A stretch of DNA of 64,000 bases, taken from contig NC_088916.1 of assembly GCF_963576675.1 (NCBI RefSeq), positions 76,959,501 through 77,023,500 of the forward strand, written 5' to 3'. Each line of letters begins with the position of its first letter. The first letter of the stretch is position 1. Origin of the DNA: Euphorbia lathyris. Its lineage: Eukaryota > Streptophyta > Magnoliopsida > Malpighiales > Euphorbiaceae. A model generated the notes under the pieces. It had not been told where the DNA came from. It made no database searches and saw only the letters and a list, made by a program, of their open reading frames with translations. Of this stretch, positions 10,858 to 22,889 are shown in pieces. Position numbers and translations under genes: made by a program.

Positions 10858-13117
10858 GCACGGATCCCCATGCATTTAAAAGGAAGGGGGATTTGGGGAG
10901 AGCTTTCTCACTCTAGACATTTTAGAGAGAGAAAGTGAATTTTTTGAGGAAAATATTTTTTTTTCTCAAAAAGTCCGAATTTCCTAAAAGTTAAATTTTT
11001 ACTAAAAAACCCGAAAAACACAAAAAGGCAACTCGTGGAATCAACCGACTTCAGCCGTCAAATACCGATCTTGAGGTGTTATCCGATGACTAGACTCGTT
11101 TTATTTATTTCATTTATTTATTCATTTATTTTATTTTCTTATTTTATTTTTTAGGATATAGTTTTTATTTATTTAGTTATTTATTTATCACGTCTTATTT
11201 AATTTCCCGTATTCATTTATTTTTGTCTCGTATTAAATAAACGTTCGTTTTTGTTTTGAAATAAAAAAAAATCTCGTTTTAATATCCCAATACGAACCGT
11301 GATCTGATTCAAAGGTAGTTCAGGATTAAAAACGTTGTAATTATAAGTTTTGAAAATATTTCTAAATAAAAACGTTGTAATTATAAGTTTTGAAAATATT
11401 TCTAAATAACGTTTTGAAATAAAACATCGTTTTAGGAATCTCCGTTATAGACTATGATCCTATTTTGGTAGTTCGGAGGTCCAAAACGATAGAATAGATC
11501 TAATCTAAAGCTTTTGAATAGATCTGGAAACTGCTGGACTAATTCTGTAATTTTCTGTTTTCTGTCACTAAGGTTGTTTACCGACGGATTTTCGGTCGGT
11601 AAAGCTGCTGAAATGTAAAAATTGCTGTTTTGGTCCCTCTTTCTCAACTTTTAGACTTTTGGTCCTTTCTATACATATGTATAATTATGTAATATATGCA
11701 TTCAAGCTATTTTTAAATATTTTGTATATATTTACTTAATGTGTTTGGATATTATTTTTCTTTAATTTGATTTAATAAAGTTATATGTATATATATAGAT
11801 TTTCTTTTAAATTCATTTAAACTATACATACTTGCCATTTTGGGGTTATTAGGGGTTATTTTCTATATACACTTATCATAATAGTTTTTGGGCTAAAAGT
11901 TAGTTTCTTATCATTTGTGAATATTATTGTCTTTTTTATCTATTAATTATAGTTTTCATTATTTACCTTTTCTTTTAAATGTATATGTATAATTATCATT
12001 TCTATCAAAATATATATATATGTATATCTTTCTTCTTTTCCTTTGGAATTTCCTATATATATATATGCTTGGAAAAATGTTTTGGTTAGGTAAACTTGGA
12101 CTTAATTTGTTAATTGTTGTCATTGTATTCAAGTAAGGTTCAATGGAGTGAAAAAAAGGGAAAATAAACCACAAAAAGAGAGCTTAATTTGCTTATTTAA
12201 ACTTAAGTTTTCTAGAAGTTCCTAATGTAAATAAAAGGCTTTCTTATTACTTTAAATCGTTTCCTAAAACATCACGTTTTAAAACCTTAATTCGTTCCAA
12301 TGACGGATTAAGCGAACCTTGTAATTAAAATCGTTTTCATTGTAAATAATGAAGTTTTGAATTGTTTTCCTAACTAAATGGTTTTGTACAAAATAAATTG
12401 ACTTGTATGCTTAATCACGTTTTTAGATTAAAAATGTTTGCTCAACGTTTTCAAACGCTCGAGTCGTTCCAACGGCGATTCGAGTGAACGTCATTAATGG
12501 GGTTTTGAAACGTACCTAAATCGTTCCAACGACGATTAAGGTACGAACCATGTAAATAAACTCGTTTTGGGGAATGAGATTAGCTTAGAATTAGTGTACA
12601 GACTAAGGCATAAAATCACACCGTGAATAAATCAATTCTTTCTTCTCCCCCTCTCTCTCCTATGTATTTTAAATTTATGCAAAATGGGTGATTCTTTACT
12701 AAAGTGGCTTTTAATGAGATGCTCAAAACGGTTTTCAAAGCGAGAAAGAAAAGGTTTCAAATGAATTTTAAACTTAAAGAAATATGCGATTAGTTCGTTA
12801 TCGCCTAACACGCTGAGTAGGAGGCCGGTGGTTCATAACCGGGCGATGTCGGGGTGCCTAATAGCCTTTCTCCGGAAAGGAGCTAGCCTTCTCGGCTCGT
12901 ACCTAAGTTTCCCGAACCCTCACCGGTCTCCCGTAAGGGATCGGTGTTCATTTTCCCATTCGTGGGTGGCGACTCGTCCATATCTCTGAGCTCCGGTCCT
13001 ACCGAGCAGCTTGATTCCACGATTGGTTGCTTTCGGCGCCAATCACCGCTTACGTCGCCATGAGGTGTCCACCCCCCGGTCCGCCCGGGCGAGGCCGTTC
13101 GGCACCTTGTCTAACAC

Positions 13118-14572
13118 ATGCTTCACTGTGCGCTTGATGCTGCAGAATATAACAATATTTCAAGTTGTGAGTCAGCGCAAGAGATCTGGAAGAAGCTGGA
13201 GGTCACCTACGAAGGAACCAACAAAGTGAAGGAGTCCAAGGTGAACCAGCAGATGAGACTGTACGAGCTGTTCGAAATGAACGATGATGAAGGAATTTCT
13301 GACATGAATGCAAGGTTTACAAACATCATCAACGAGCTCAAAAGACTTGGGAAGATCTTCACTGAGGAAGAACAAGTCAAGAAGATTCTTAGGAGTCTTC
13401 CTAAAAACTGGCAAGCAAAGAAGACCGCTGTTGAGGAAGCTCAAGACTTAACCACCTATAAGTATGATGAACTCATCGGCTCACTGCTGACCCATGAGAT
13501 CTCGATGAAGAATTTCTAGGTGAAGGAAAAGTCTGAAGATAAGAAGCAAAAGTCTCTTGTCATGAAAGCTGACTCCACTGATGGAAGCTCAACAGACGAT
13601 GAAGTGATGGCTATGTTTACCAGAAAGATGAAAAGGCTGTTCAAAAAGAATAACAGATATTCTAAGAAGCCTTATAAAAAGTTTGATAAGTACAAAGCTG
13701 ACTCCAGCGACAGCAAGTACAAGAAGGATAGCTCAAAGCCCATTACTTGCTTTGAATGTCATCAAACTGGCCATATCAAGTCAATCTATCCCTCGCTGAG
13801 GAAAGAAAGAAAGAACGGCAAGAAGGAAATGGTGGCAACCTGGAGTGATAGTGATGATTCATCATCATCTAAAGCTGATGCCACTGAGTCAGCGAAGATT
13901 TGTTTCATGGCTGACGAACTTGCTGAGCCATGTGCTTTTGAGCATCCTGACCCCTCCATTGCATCTGATGATGAGGAACAGTCAACTGAGGTAATATCAC
14001 TACCCTTGCTCAGAAATGAAATGGTTAATGCCCTGAGTGATCTTTACACACTTGTCAAAAAGTGTAATAAAAAGGTTAGAGCACTCAGTAGGAGATGTGA
14101 CGAGGTTGAGGAGGTCAAACTGAGTGACCTTCGATATCTTCTTCAGGACAACTCAGATTTGCATAGTAACATTGGAATTATGCAAAAGTTTGTCTCTGAG
14201 GTCCAATCAGATTCTAAGAAACTGAGAAAGGACGTCACATCCATTCAGAACCAACTAAAGGTTCCAAACAAAAGAAATATTCCTCTGAATACTCAGTACC
14301 GAAGTACTGGTCAGAAGAGATGGAATCCTCAGCGGAATGTCCAGTGTGACTTCTATGGGAAGAAAGGACACACCACAAAGGTGTGCTGGCATGCTCAGCA
14401 CTGGGGTGCTGGCCAGTCAGTAAGAAATCCTAAACGGAAGGTCAGCTCTGACTTCTGTGGAAAGAATGGCCATACTGTCCAAGTATGCCGCCATAAAATA
14501 AAATATGATGCTTTACCTGTTGAACCTAACAAGCAAGGACCCAAAAAGAATTGGGTACCTAAAAGTAACTAG
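13118..14572 (+). pseudogene. Sirevirus gag, 5'-truncated
   Basis: It opens in the UBN2-type copia gag domain (EIWKKLEVTYEGT motif near 13190), whose N-terminus is missing at the Tat-1 junction. A TAG at 13517-13519 interrupts the frame, probably CAG to TAG. A zinc knuckle near 13750 reads CFECHQTGH, but the fourth ligand position is tyrosine (TAT), so this finger is damaged. Two further CXXC-like fingers lie near 14345 and 14450; the first has also lost a cysteine. Gag would package RNA in cytoplasmic particles. The end of gag and the start of pol are in different frames (see pol). Confidence 0.8.
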
Positions 14573-17500
14573 TTACATTGCATGTAAGCCTGAGATGTGC
14601 TAAGAAGTCAAAGATGTGGTATATTGACAGCGCATGCTCGAGGCATAGGACTGGTGATGAAACTCAGTTCATCACATTCGAGCGTAAACGAGGAGGAAGC
14701 GTAAGTTTTGGAGACAACAAAAAGGGTAAGATAGTAGGGTCAGGAACCATTGGAGGTAATCCTACTATTGAGTCTGTCTCCCTAGTCAGCGGACTCAAAT
14801 ATAACTTACTCAGCGTAGCTCAGCTATGTGACAATGGGAGAAAAGTTATATTTGATGACACTGGATGTAAAATATTCGAGGGTAAAACTAATGAGTTAAT
14901 TTTAACTGCCCCTCGTATTGATAATGTCTTCATGCTAAACTTAGAGAAAAAGTTTTCAAAAACTGCATGCTTAGTTTCAAAGGAAGAAAATTCCTGGCTA
15001 TGGCACAAGAGACTTGGTCATGTAAGCATGGACCTCCTGGCCAAATTAGCAAGAAAGAAATTGGTTGAGGGACTGCCAGAACATAAATTTAAAAAAGATC
15101 AACTATGCCACGCTTGCCAAGCTGGAAAACAAACCAAACAATCTTTTCATAGTAAAAATATTGTCTCAACTAAGCGTCTGTTAGAGTTACTACACTTGGA
15201 TCTCTTCGGTCCAGTCCAACCGCTGAGCCTGGGTGGAAGAAGATTTTCCTTGGTCATTATAGATGACTTTTCTCGGTACACTTGGATCATCTTGCTGAGT
15301 AGCAAGGATGAGACCTTTGAGACATTTTCAAATTTGGCTAGAAAACTTGAAAATGATAAAGACCTAAAGCTGGCTCACATCCGAAGTGATAATGGTGGAG
15401 AATTCAAAAACCAACAGTTTGTTGAATTCTGTGAAACCAACGTCATTGACCATAATTTTTCTGCTCCTAGAACGCCTCAACAAAATGTGGTTGTAGAAAG
15501 GAAGAACAGAACCTTGGTTGAAATAGCCAGGACAATGCTGAGTGAGCATAGGCTTCTGAGGTACTTTTGGGGAGAAGCTGTCAACACAGCGTGCTATATT
15601 CTGAATAGGGCTCTTGTTAGACCTATACTAAAGAAAACTCCCTACGAACTTTGGAAAGGACGAAAGCCCAATATTGGATACTTTCGTGCCTTTGGCTGTA
15701 AATGTTTTATTTTGAATACCAAAGATAGCTTAGCTAAGTTTGACTCAAAAGCGGATGAAGCTATCTTTTTAGGCTACTCAACAAACAGCAAAGCATACAG
15801 AGTTTTCAATAAACGAACTCAAGTTTTAGAAGAGTCAGTACATGTTGAGTTTGACGAAACTAACCCTGCAGGAAGATATCAGCCGCTGACCGAGGATGAT
15901 CCACACTCAGTACCCGCTGATCAAGATACAGCCGCTGAGTCATTCCCTCAAGGGCTGACCAAAGGTAAAAGTGAACCTCAAATTGTTTTCACTGACCAAT
16001 CTACACCTGCAGAGATCAATCTACCAAAGGAGATAAGGATACCAAGAGGACACTCAGAGAGTGCTATTCTTGATGCCGCTGAAAATACCCTGATGACAAG
16101 AAATCAACTCAGGAGATACCTCAGCAATGTAGCCTTTGTCTCAGTTCAGGAACCAAAGAACTTCGCTGATGCTGAGGACGATGAATTCTGGATGAGCACA
16201 ATGCAAGAGGAACTTGATCAATTCAGAAGAAACGATGTATGGGAGTTAGTGCCACATCCAAGGAGTCAGAAGACCATTGGAACAAGATGGGTCTTCCGCA
16301 ACAATCTGGATGAACAAGGAAATGTAGTCAGGAACAAAGCAAGGCTTGTAGCTTAGGGCTATAGTCAGCAAGAAGGTATTGACTACGGTGAGACCTTTGC
16401 CCCAGTGGCAAGGCTAGAGGCTATTAGAATTTTATGCGTTTATGCAAGTTATATGAACTTTAAACTGTTTCAAATGGATGTTAAGAGTGCATTCCTTAAT
16501 GGAGTTATAAACGAGGAAGTTTATGTTAATCAACCTCTAGGGTTTGAGGATCCTAAATTCCCAAACCACGTTTATAAACTCAAAAGGGCTTTGTACGGCC
16601 TCAAGCAAGCACCACGTGCTTGGTATGAGAGGCTGACCAGTTTCCTGCTGACTAGAAACTATGTCAGAGGCAAAGCTGATACAACCTTATTCATTAAGAG
16701 AAAGGGTAAAGACACCCTGCTGGCTCAAATTTATATTGATGATATCATTTTTGGTACAACTAACGAGTCAATGTGCAAGGAATTTAGCAAGCAAATGCAG
16801 ACTGAGTTTGAAATGTCAATGATGGGAGAACTCAACTTTTTCCTTGGACTTCAAATTAAACAAGGAAAAAATGGCATCTTCATCAGTCAAGCTAAATATG
16901 CCAAGTAGATATTGAAGAAATATGATTTTGAAATTGCAAGCCAATATCTACTCCTATGGGCACTGACACTGTCCTTTGTGCTGACGAGAATGGTAAGTCG
17001 GTAGACAGAAAATTGTATCGAGGTATGATAGGCTCTCTACTTTACTTAACAGCGAGTAGACCGGACATTCAGTTCTCAGTATGCTACTGTGCTAGATATC
17101 AATCTAACCCTAAGGAATCTCATTACATAGCTGTAAAAAGAATCCTTAGATATTTGCAAAGCTCAGTGAACGCAGGTTTATGGTATCCCAACACTCATGA
17201 TTTTACACTCGTTGGATACACTGACGCTGACTATGGACGAGACAAGCTTGAACGAAAAAGCACCTCTGGAGGATGCCACTTCCTAGGAAGCTGTCTTGTA
17301 TCCTGGTTCAGCAAGAAGCAGGCGTCAGTAGCCTTGTCTACCACTGAGGCTGAGTACATTGCTGCTGGACACTGTGTTGCTCAAGTCCTATGGATTAAGC
17401 AACAGCTTGAAGACTATAGTGTTCAAACAAAGACAATTGAGGTCAAATGTGACAACAAAAGTGCAATTGATCTATCAAAGAACCCAATTCAGCACAGCAG

Positions 17501-17678
17501 GATGAAGCATGTCAGCATCAGACATCACTTCATTAGAGACCATGTACTCAAAGGTGAGATCAAGCTAACCTATGTCCCAACTGATGAGCAGCTTGCGGAT
17601 ATCTTCACGAAGCCACTGGCTCGTGAGCAGTTCAGCTTACTAAGAGAAGCCATTGGTATGTTTAATCCTCTTCAGTAA
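14573..17678 (+). pseudogene. Sirevirus pol (protease, integrase, RT, RNase H)
   Basis: In order: protease with WYIDSA near 14615; integrase HHCC zinc region (LWHKRLGH near 14998 to CHACQ near 15108); a DDE core with D near 15200, SDNGGEF near 15385 and PQQN...ERKNR near 15475; RT with a YIDD box near 16733; RNase H with GYTDADYG near 17215, TEAEYIAA near 17345 and DNKSAI near 17452. Defects: a frame change relative to gag near 14572-14586, TAG at 16354-16356, TAG at 16906-16908, and a one-base frame loss near 16930-16940. The final frame ends with TAA at 17678. All catalytic blocks are still readable. Confidence 0.85.
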
Positions 17679-18181
17679 ATTCCAGTTCTAAATATAGATT
17701 CATGCTGAGTGAATTAACATGTTGAATGATCTATGCTATTATTTGCTGAGTGAATAGATGTATGCTGAGTGTTTAATGCTAAATGAATGAATATCACATA
17801 CTGAGCAAATATTGGCATCGAGTAGTTATCTCAAACTGAGAAATCAATTACTTTAAATCATCCGTTTGCGTAAAACTGACTACTCAGAATATAAAATGTT
17901 TAGAATTCTAAACGCTGAGTATAAGATCCGTTGCATTTAATGCTAAAGCACGCGAATAGCCACTTAGGATGACGTATGCACCGAATGTGTCATAAATGTC
18001 AGGATCCTTGTCGGTTGACAATCCCAAGGCAAAACTGACACATGGATTCGATAAGATCCACCTCTCACAGCTATAAATAATGGGCAAACCCCATTTTTAT
18101 CTCTTTACACTTACCGAATTCTCTGGCATAAATACATTCTCTCTAAAAACTCTCAAAACTTCCAAACCCCTCTCTGAAACT
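17679..18181 (+). other. Non-coding spacer between Sirevirus pol and the env-like ORF
   Basis: No gene is seen. The word CTGAG/CTGAC recurs often here. TATAAATAATGGG at 18073 may be a TATA-like site for a subgenomic transcript of the env-like ORF, 109 bp before its ATG; this is tentative. Confidence 0.4.
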
Positions 18182-20989
18182 ATGACTAAGATTTCCTTGA
18201 ACATCTCTGGTGCCGGTCACTCTAAGACCAGTTCCGATGAACCTTCCAGGCATTCTACTCCGCCTGGAACGACTGAGGCCACTACACCGAGCAAAGGCAA
18301 AGCTGGCCAAGCCACCTCCTCTAAAGGGTAAGTTGGATCTCTGATTGACCACTCAAGGTGGTTCTCTGAGGCTTTCGTAGAAACCGAGCAACCATTCTAT
18401 GAATGGATATCGAAGAATGGCTGGACCGAGATGTTCTCAATCAGAGATCCAACTTACCCTGACTTAGTAAGGGAATTCTACCATAATCTGCGGGTTGCTA
18501 ACGATAACCAGGACCACCTAGTAACTGTGGTAAAAGAGAAAACAAATTTTGTCAACCCTACCTACCTTGCCAACTTGCTGAAACTAAAGAATGAAGGAAC
18601 AAAACTGAGGAGGACTGCTGATCATGAAGGAACTGGGTACTCTGCCACCTTCTGCAAGCCCGCTGGCCATTCTGGAGAAATCTCCAGTTCCTCAATGGGC
18701 CAGCACCAAAAGATGGCACACTACCTGCTGACCAATTATATCTTCCCAAAGATAAATTGCACCAGCTCAGCAACAAACTTTGAGCAATGCTTCATATGGC
18801 ATATGCTGACCTACAAGCCCATCAACATGCCAGTATTCTTAATTGCCGACTTCCAAAGGAGCACTGGAACTCTAAGGCTAGGCTCACTCATTACCAGAAT
18901 CCTCATAGACCATCAGATTGACCTATCCGAGGAAACTGAGGCCCAAGGCTTTGAGATCACAGCTGCTGCGCTGCGTGCCTTGAAGTTTGACCAACCAATT
19001 AAGAAAGCCAAAGGTGCTGATCAGCCTGCTGAGGAGACTGTCCTAAAGAAGGGCAAAAGAACAAAGGCTCCAGCTGCCCGTAAAAGGAAAGCTGTTGGGA
19101 CTCCTTCAAAAGATGCTGAGTCTCCGGCCAAGAAGCTGAAGTCAGTTGCTCAAAAAGGTCAGGAGAGACCTAAGTCAGCTGAGAAGAGAAGCAGGCAAGA
19201 TGAGCCTGATACAGAAGAAAGAATGGATGCTGATGAGCAACCTCTGAAGAAGAAGAAGAAGTCTTCAGAGCTGACCCCTATTGATGCTATCCCCACTGAC
19301 TTCATTGTTCCTGGTGATTCTCACTTCACACAATGTCAGGGAACTGAAGCTGAGCATCAAGAAGACAATGTGCAACTGGATGATCAGTTCATCACACAGC
19401 TTGAAGAAGAGCTAGAAGAAGACGAAGGGAATGATCAACAGGAGGAAGAAGAAAGTGGTCAGGATGACACTAAGGAGACAGCCAGTGAAGAGGAAACTGC
19501 TGATCCAACTAATACTGAGTTGGCTGCAGATGAAGAACAAGAACAAACTGACCAGCTCAATGCTGATCAAGACGAGACTTCTCCTCCTCACTCAGTAGAG
19601 TCTATCCCAGCTGACACTACACCTCCTCGAAGAAGAAGACTATTAAAGGCAAGTCAGACAACTGTCATTGACCTTCCTGTCCAGAAGCTGACCAAAGACC
19701 CTTCTACACTTAAGCTAAATTTTTTCAGCAAACAAACTTCTTCTTCTCTGCCAGCTTCTCTTGAAAAGCAAGCCTCTGTTTCTTCACTATAGGAACAAGC
19801 CGACTTGAATGCTTCTGCCAACCCTACAAGCCAAACCGAGCAAGTTCTCGCTAATGCTGCTGCTCCAAGCACTGTGCTGACTCCGGAAACTCCTGTCCCT
19901 ATCGGCACTGAACCCATTCAGCCTACTTCTGCACCAACAATCATTCCTGCCGATCAATCATCTCTACAAGAGAACCAAGTGCAGATTGAAAACCCCTTTC
20001 CAGTCACTGACCATGTCGTCACTGAGAAAAATTTGACTCCTCCATCAACTGGTCACACTGAGGAAACTAGGCAACCTGATGAAGGATCATTTAGCTATCT
20101 GCATGCCACCGAGTCTGGTAGACAAATCATCAACTCGGTGCAGTCATTAATAAAAAATCTTCATCAAAATGCTGAACCTACTGCTGGGTCTACCAACAAT
20201 GAGTCAACTCAGCTGTCCCAAGTCACTCAGCTTTTAAATGAAGTTAAAGGACTGATGGATCTACTGAGTGTTATGATCTCAACTCAATCACAACAGCCCA
20301 AGCAGGACTCAATAACGAAGTTGGCTGAGCTCCAACTGACAACGGTTCAACATCTCAACACTCTTCAGGGACAATTCCAGACCTTGTCAGCTGCGAACAC
20401 TCAATATGCAACTTCTGCTGAAGTTAAGATGCTCTTTGCCCAGCTTCACACTGAGCAAAACAAGACCAACCATCAGCTGGCTTCCTACTCTCAATGCTCG
20501 ATGGAGCAAATTAGCGAAGCCGTTCGTTTGCTGAACTTGAATAAGCAAGAGATGGACACTGACCAAATGAAGCAGAATGAGATACTAGTCACTACCCAAA
20601 AGACTTTCACCCATGTGCGTCACTACAATATCCAGCGTCAATATTATGACTCAGCCTTACTGAAGACATTTCATCAAGCTTTTGCTGCACTGTCAGATAC
20701 AATTACTTGGGTGGGTAAGTCTCAAGCCTACATACTGAGCATGCTCAGCGCAACTGAACTCAGTATACCTAAAGAGGTCTTGGATGATGGCGTTGCTGTC
20801 TTCGACGGCATCAATGAAAGTGCCGACAAGCTTAAGGAGTTGTCCGCCTTACTGACCAACGCGGCCTTAACCGACTCCTTTAGAATTCCTCCTCCTCCCG
20901 ATGCTGACAGAACGGGGGAGAAAGAACAAGCTAGAACTCAGCAAGAGGCTGCTAGAAGTAGTCAGTCTAAGCATAAGAAGAAGAAATAG
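18182..20989 (+). pseudogene. Sirevirus env-like extra ORF
   Basis: One reading frame runs from ATG 18182 to TAG 20989, broken by TAA at 18329-18331 and TAG at 19790-19792. The N-terminal third (about 18340-18990) resembles the globular 'putative plant transposon protein' domain. A basic, NLS-like lysine/arginine region (about 19045-19270) follows, then a strongly acidic stretch (about 19380-19560), a proline/threonine-rich linker, and a C-terminal helical region likely to form a coiled coil (20100-20880). I see no convincing signal peptide or membrane helix, so an envelope role is doubtful. Function is unknown. The GGGTAAGT around the first stop could be a splice donor, but a nonsense change is simpler. 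A second copy of the C-terminal part is at 63440-64000, minus strand. Confidence 0.7.
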
Positions 20990-21540
20990 AAATAGGCTAA
21001 CTCAGTTTATTTATTACTTTGTAGTTTCTATGTTTCTTTTTGCTTATCTTTTTGCTGTATATGCTGACTACTTTATTTCAATACAATACTTGCATCTTTT
21101 ATCCAAACTTGAGTTATTTTATATGATGCTGAGTATTATGTTATTATGTATCTTCAAATACATCAACTGTGTTTACTGTTTATAATACTTGTTGATTGTA
21201 TGCTATGCTGATAAAATGTTTGACATTATCTTGTATGTTTATTAAACACTATCTCATAAGACCCATTGAACAATTAAATACTCAACGCTCTCTGAATGTT
21301 AAATCTTCCGCTTAACACTGAGTAAAATAGAATATGTTCCATGAGCTGACCCATATCTGAAAACTGACCTTAGACTTACTCGATTAAACCTTAAAATGTT
21401 TAGAGTAAAACTAAGTCAGTAGCTCAACCCTGTCGGGGGAGTCTGCTAAGTAATACTAGGACAACTATCATGGGGGAGCTCAACACTGAGTTCTTGAGTT
21501 CTTCACTGAATAGTTTTGCCAACATCAAAATGGGGGAGTT
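20990..21540 (+). other. Sirevirus 3' non-coding region with three polypurine tracts
   Basis: Three related G-tracts occur at 21434-21440, 21471-21478 and 21531-21538 (TGTCGGGGGAG, CATGGGGGAGC, AATGGGGGAGT). The last directly precedes the LTR. Multiple polypurine tracts are a known Sirevirus hallmark. No gene is seen. Confidence 0.65.
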
Positions 21541-22883
21541 TGTTGAAACACATTTCCACATGATTTTGATTTGACAAAATTATTTAAGTAAAATTAAATA
21601 TATTCTAAACACACTAAGTTTAAATGCTTTGATTTATTACACTAATGTGTTTGTTCAATGTTGAGTTAAATTGTTTATAAGACATAAAGACTAAAAGGCT
21701 TAAAGCCCAATATGGAAGTCAAAGCCCAAGTCAAACAGATCAAGACCACTCGGCCCGCGTGTGCAAAACGTTGTCGTTGTGTACAAAACGTAGCTCAACG
21801 AAAGAAGGATCGAGAAGACCTTCGTTGAACAACTTCGGAACGAAGCTGCTGAGTTGTATCGACAAAGAGTAAAAGACAGCAGCTGAGCAAGAACAACTTC
21901 TAGACAAAGTATTTCTACTTTGGGTATAGTTCAGAAGACACACAAAAGCTGTCTAGTTGACCTTACCATAAATGGAGAGACATTCTGCCGGACTGACTAA
22001 AATCTGCTCAGTACTGATCGAAGACAGAAGATACTTGAATCTGATTGGCCAAGAGCACTGAGCAAGACTGAGTGACAACGACAGGAAGCCGTTTCCTTCC
22101 AACGGTTATTTCGAAATTCGAAATGACTGATGCCTCAGACGTCTCTATAAATAGGGCCTTTCAGTTGCTTCACTCGATGCAGATCTTCATTAAGCCATTA
22201 CGCTGACCAAAATTCTACTCGAAGTTCTGTGAGAAAAAGCAAAGCAAATACTTACACCAAATTCTATATCTTTCGTGTAAAAGTCTAGAGTGATTATTCA
22301 ATCATCTAAGGTGTCTTAGCAATTTTTGTTTAGGACAAATCTTTATCATTTCTAGAGATTAGAAAGGAGAGGCTGAGTACTCGGTTATAGTACTCAGTGA
22401 GAGATTAGGAGTGAGTAGAGGTATAGAGGAAGGTACTCTTGTTATACTCAGCTTCTAAGTTGTAAAAGGTTTGATGCTCTACCATTAAAGAGCTCAGTAG
22501 AGAATTCGAAAGCTTGGAACGTGTTCCGGGGACAGGACGTAGGCTTAGAGGCCGAACCTGGATAAATCTGCTGAGTAACATCTTTCTAACCTTAAACTCC
22601 TTAATATATATATTACTTGCTTAAACAAAACTGACCAAGTAAAGAGGTCACGCTGAGTTGTGTGTATTGAGTATCTGAGTTCAGGAATAGACTCAAGTGC
22701 TATCTCCTGACTCAAAGAAAGAAGCTGACTTAGTCACCAGTTGACTAAGCTAGTGTCTTAATTTACTCAGCGCGCTGTGTAATCCTTTTTCAAAGAAAAA
22801 GAAGTCAGCCTTAACGTACTAAAATTTTAAATAGTTCCTATCCCCCCCTTGCAACTAACTTGTTACATTATAAGGGACCAACA
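21541..22883 (+). repeat. 3' LTR of the Sirevirus
   Basis: It begins TGTTGAAACAC and ends GGGACCAACA, 1343 bp. The same ends in inverse orientation bound the solo LTR at 59690-61189, which confirms both boundaries. A TATA box (TATAAATAG) is at 22146. The word CTGAG/CTCAG is strongly enriched. After 22883 the sequence continues directly as Tat-2 RT. Confidence 0.85.
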
Positions 22884-22889
22884 TTTATA

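Larger units (their letters stand above)
1..13116 (+). mobile_element. Tat-lineage Ty3/gypsy LTR retrotransposon (Tat-1), 3' part
   Basis: The order seen is gag, protease, RT, RNase H, a second archaeal-type RNase H, integrase, a non-coding tail with hairpins, an antisense PMD gene, a tandem array, a polypurine tract and the 3' LTR. A second RNase H before integrase, together with antisense extra ORFs between pol and the 3' LTR, is known for the plant Tat/Retand/Ogre group. The 5' LTR and the start of gag lie off the left edge. The right end abuts the middle of a Sirevirus gag, so this element inserted into that one. Decay is limited to point stops, which suggests a moderately recent insertion (inference). 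Confidence 0.85.
10349..13116 (+). repeat. 3' LTR of Tat-1
   Basis: It starts TGTAGACACC after the polypurine tract and ends TTGTCTAACA, close to the inverted form of the start. Length is 2768 bp. Inside are a GC-rich palindromic array (10500-10830), a TATA box (10848-10857), an AT-rich transcribed part, a 46-bp tandem duplication near 11322-11408, and a GC-richer end (12780-13110). At 13117 the sequence becomes Sirevirus gag. The other LTR is not visible, so the ends rest on terminal symmetry and the abrupt junction. Confidence 0.65.
13117..22883 (+). mobile_element. Sirevirus-type Ty1/copia retrotransposon, 3' part
   Basis: The order is gag (5' end missing), protease, integrase, RT, RNase H, a long env-like extra ORF, repeated polypurine tracts and a 3' LTR. 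Copia domain order plus a large extra ORF after pol and multiple polypurine tracts is characteristic of Sireviruses. The left end is cut by Tat-1 at 13116/13117. The right end (ACCAACA at 22883) abuts RT codons of Tat-2, so this element inserted into Tat-2. The 5' LTR and gag start should lie beyond Tat-1, off the left edge. Confidence 0.85.

Noticed and set aside
10126..10871. Overlapping arginine/proline-rich ORFs on both strands
   Set aside because: They follow from the GC-rich palindromic LTR array and have no family resemblance.
18326..18336. GGGTAAGT as a splice donor that would remove the first stop of the env-like ORF
   Set aside because: The frame continues unchanged right after the stop with no acceptor in a suitable place; a single-base nonsense change is simpler.
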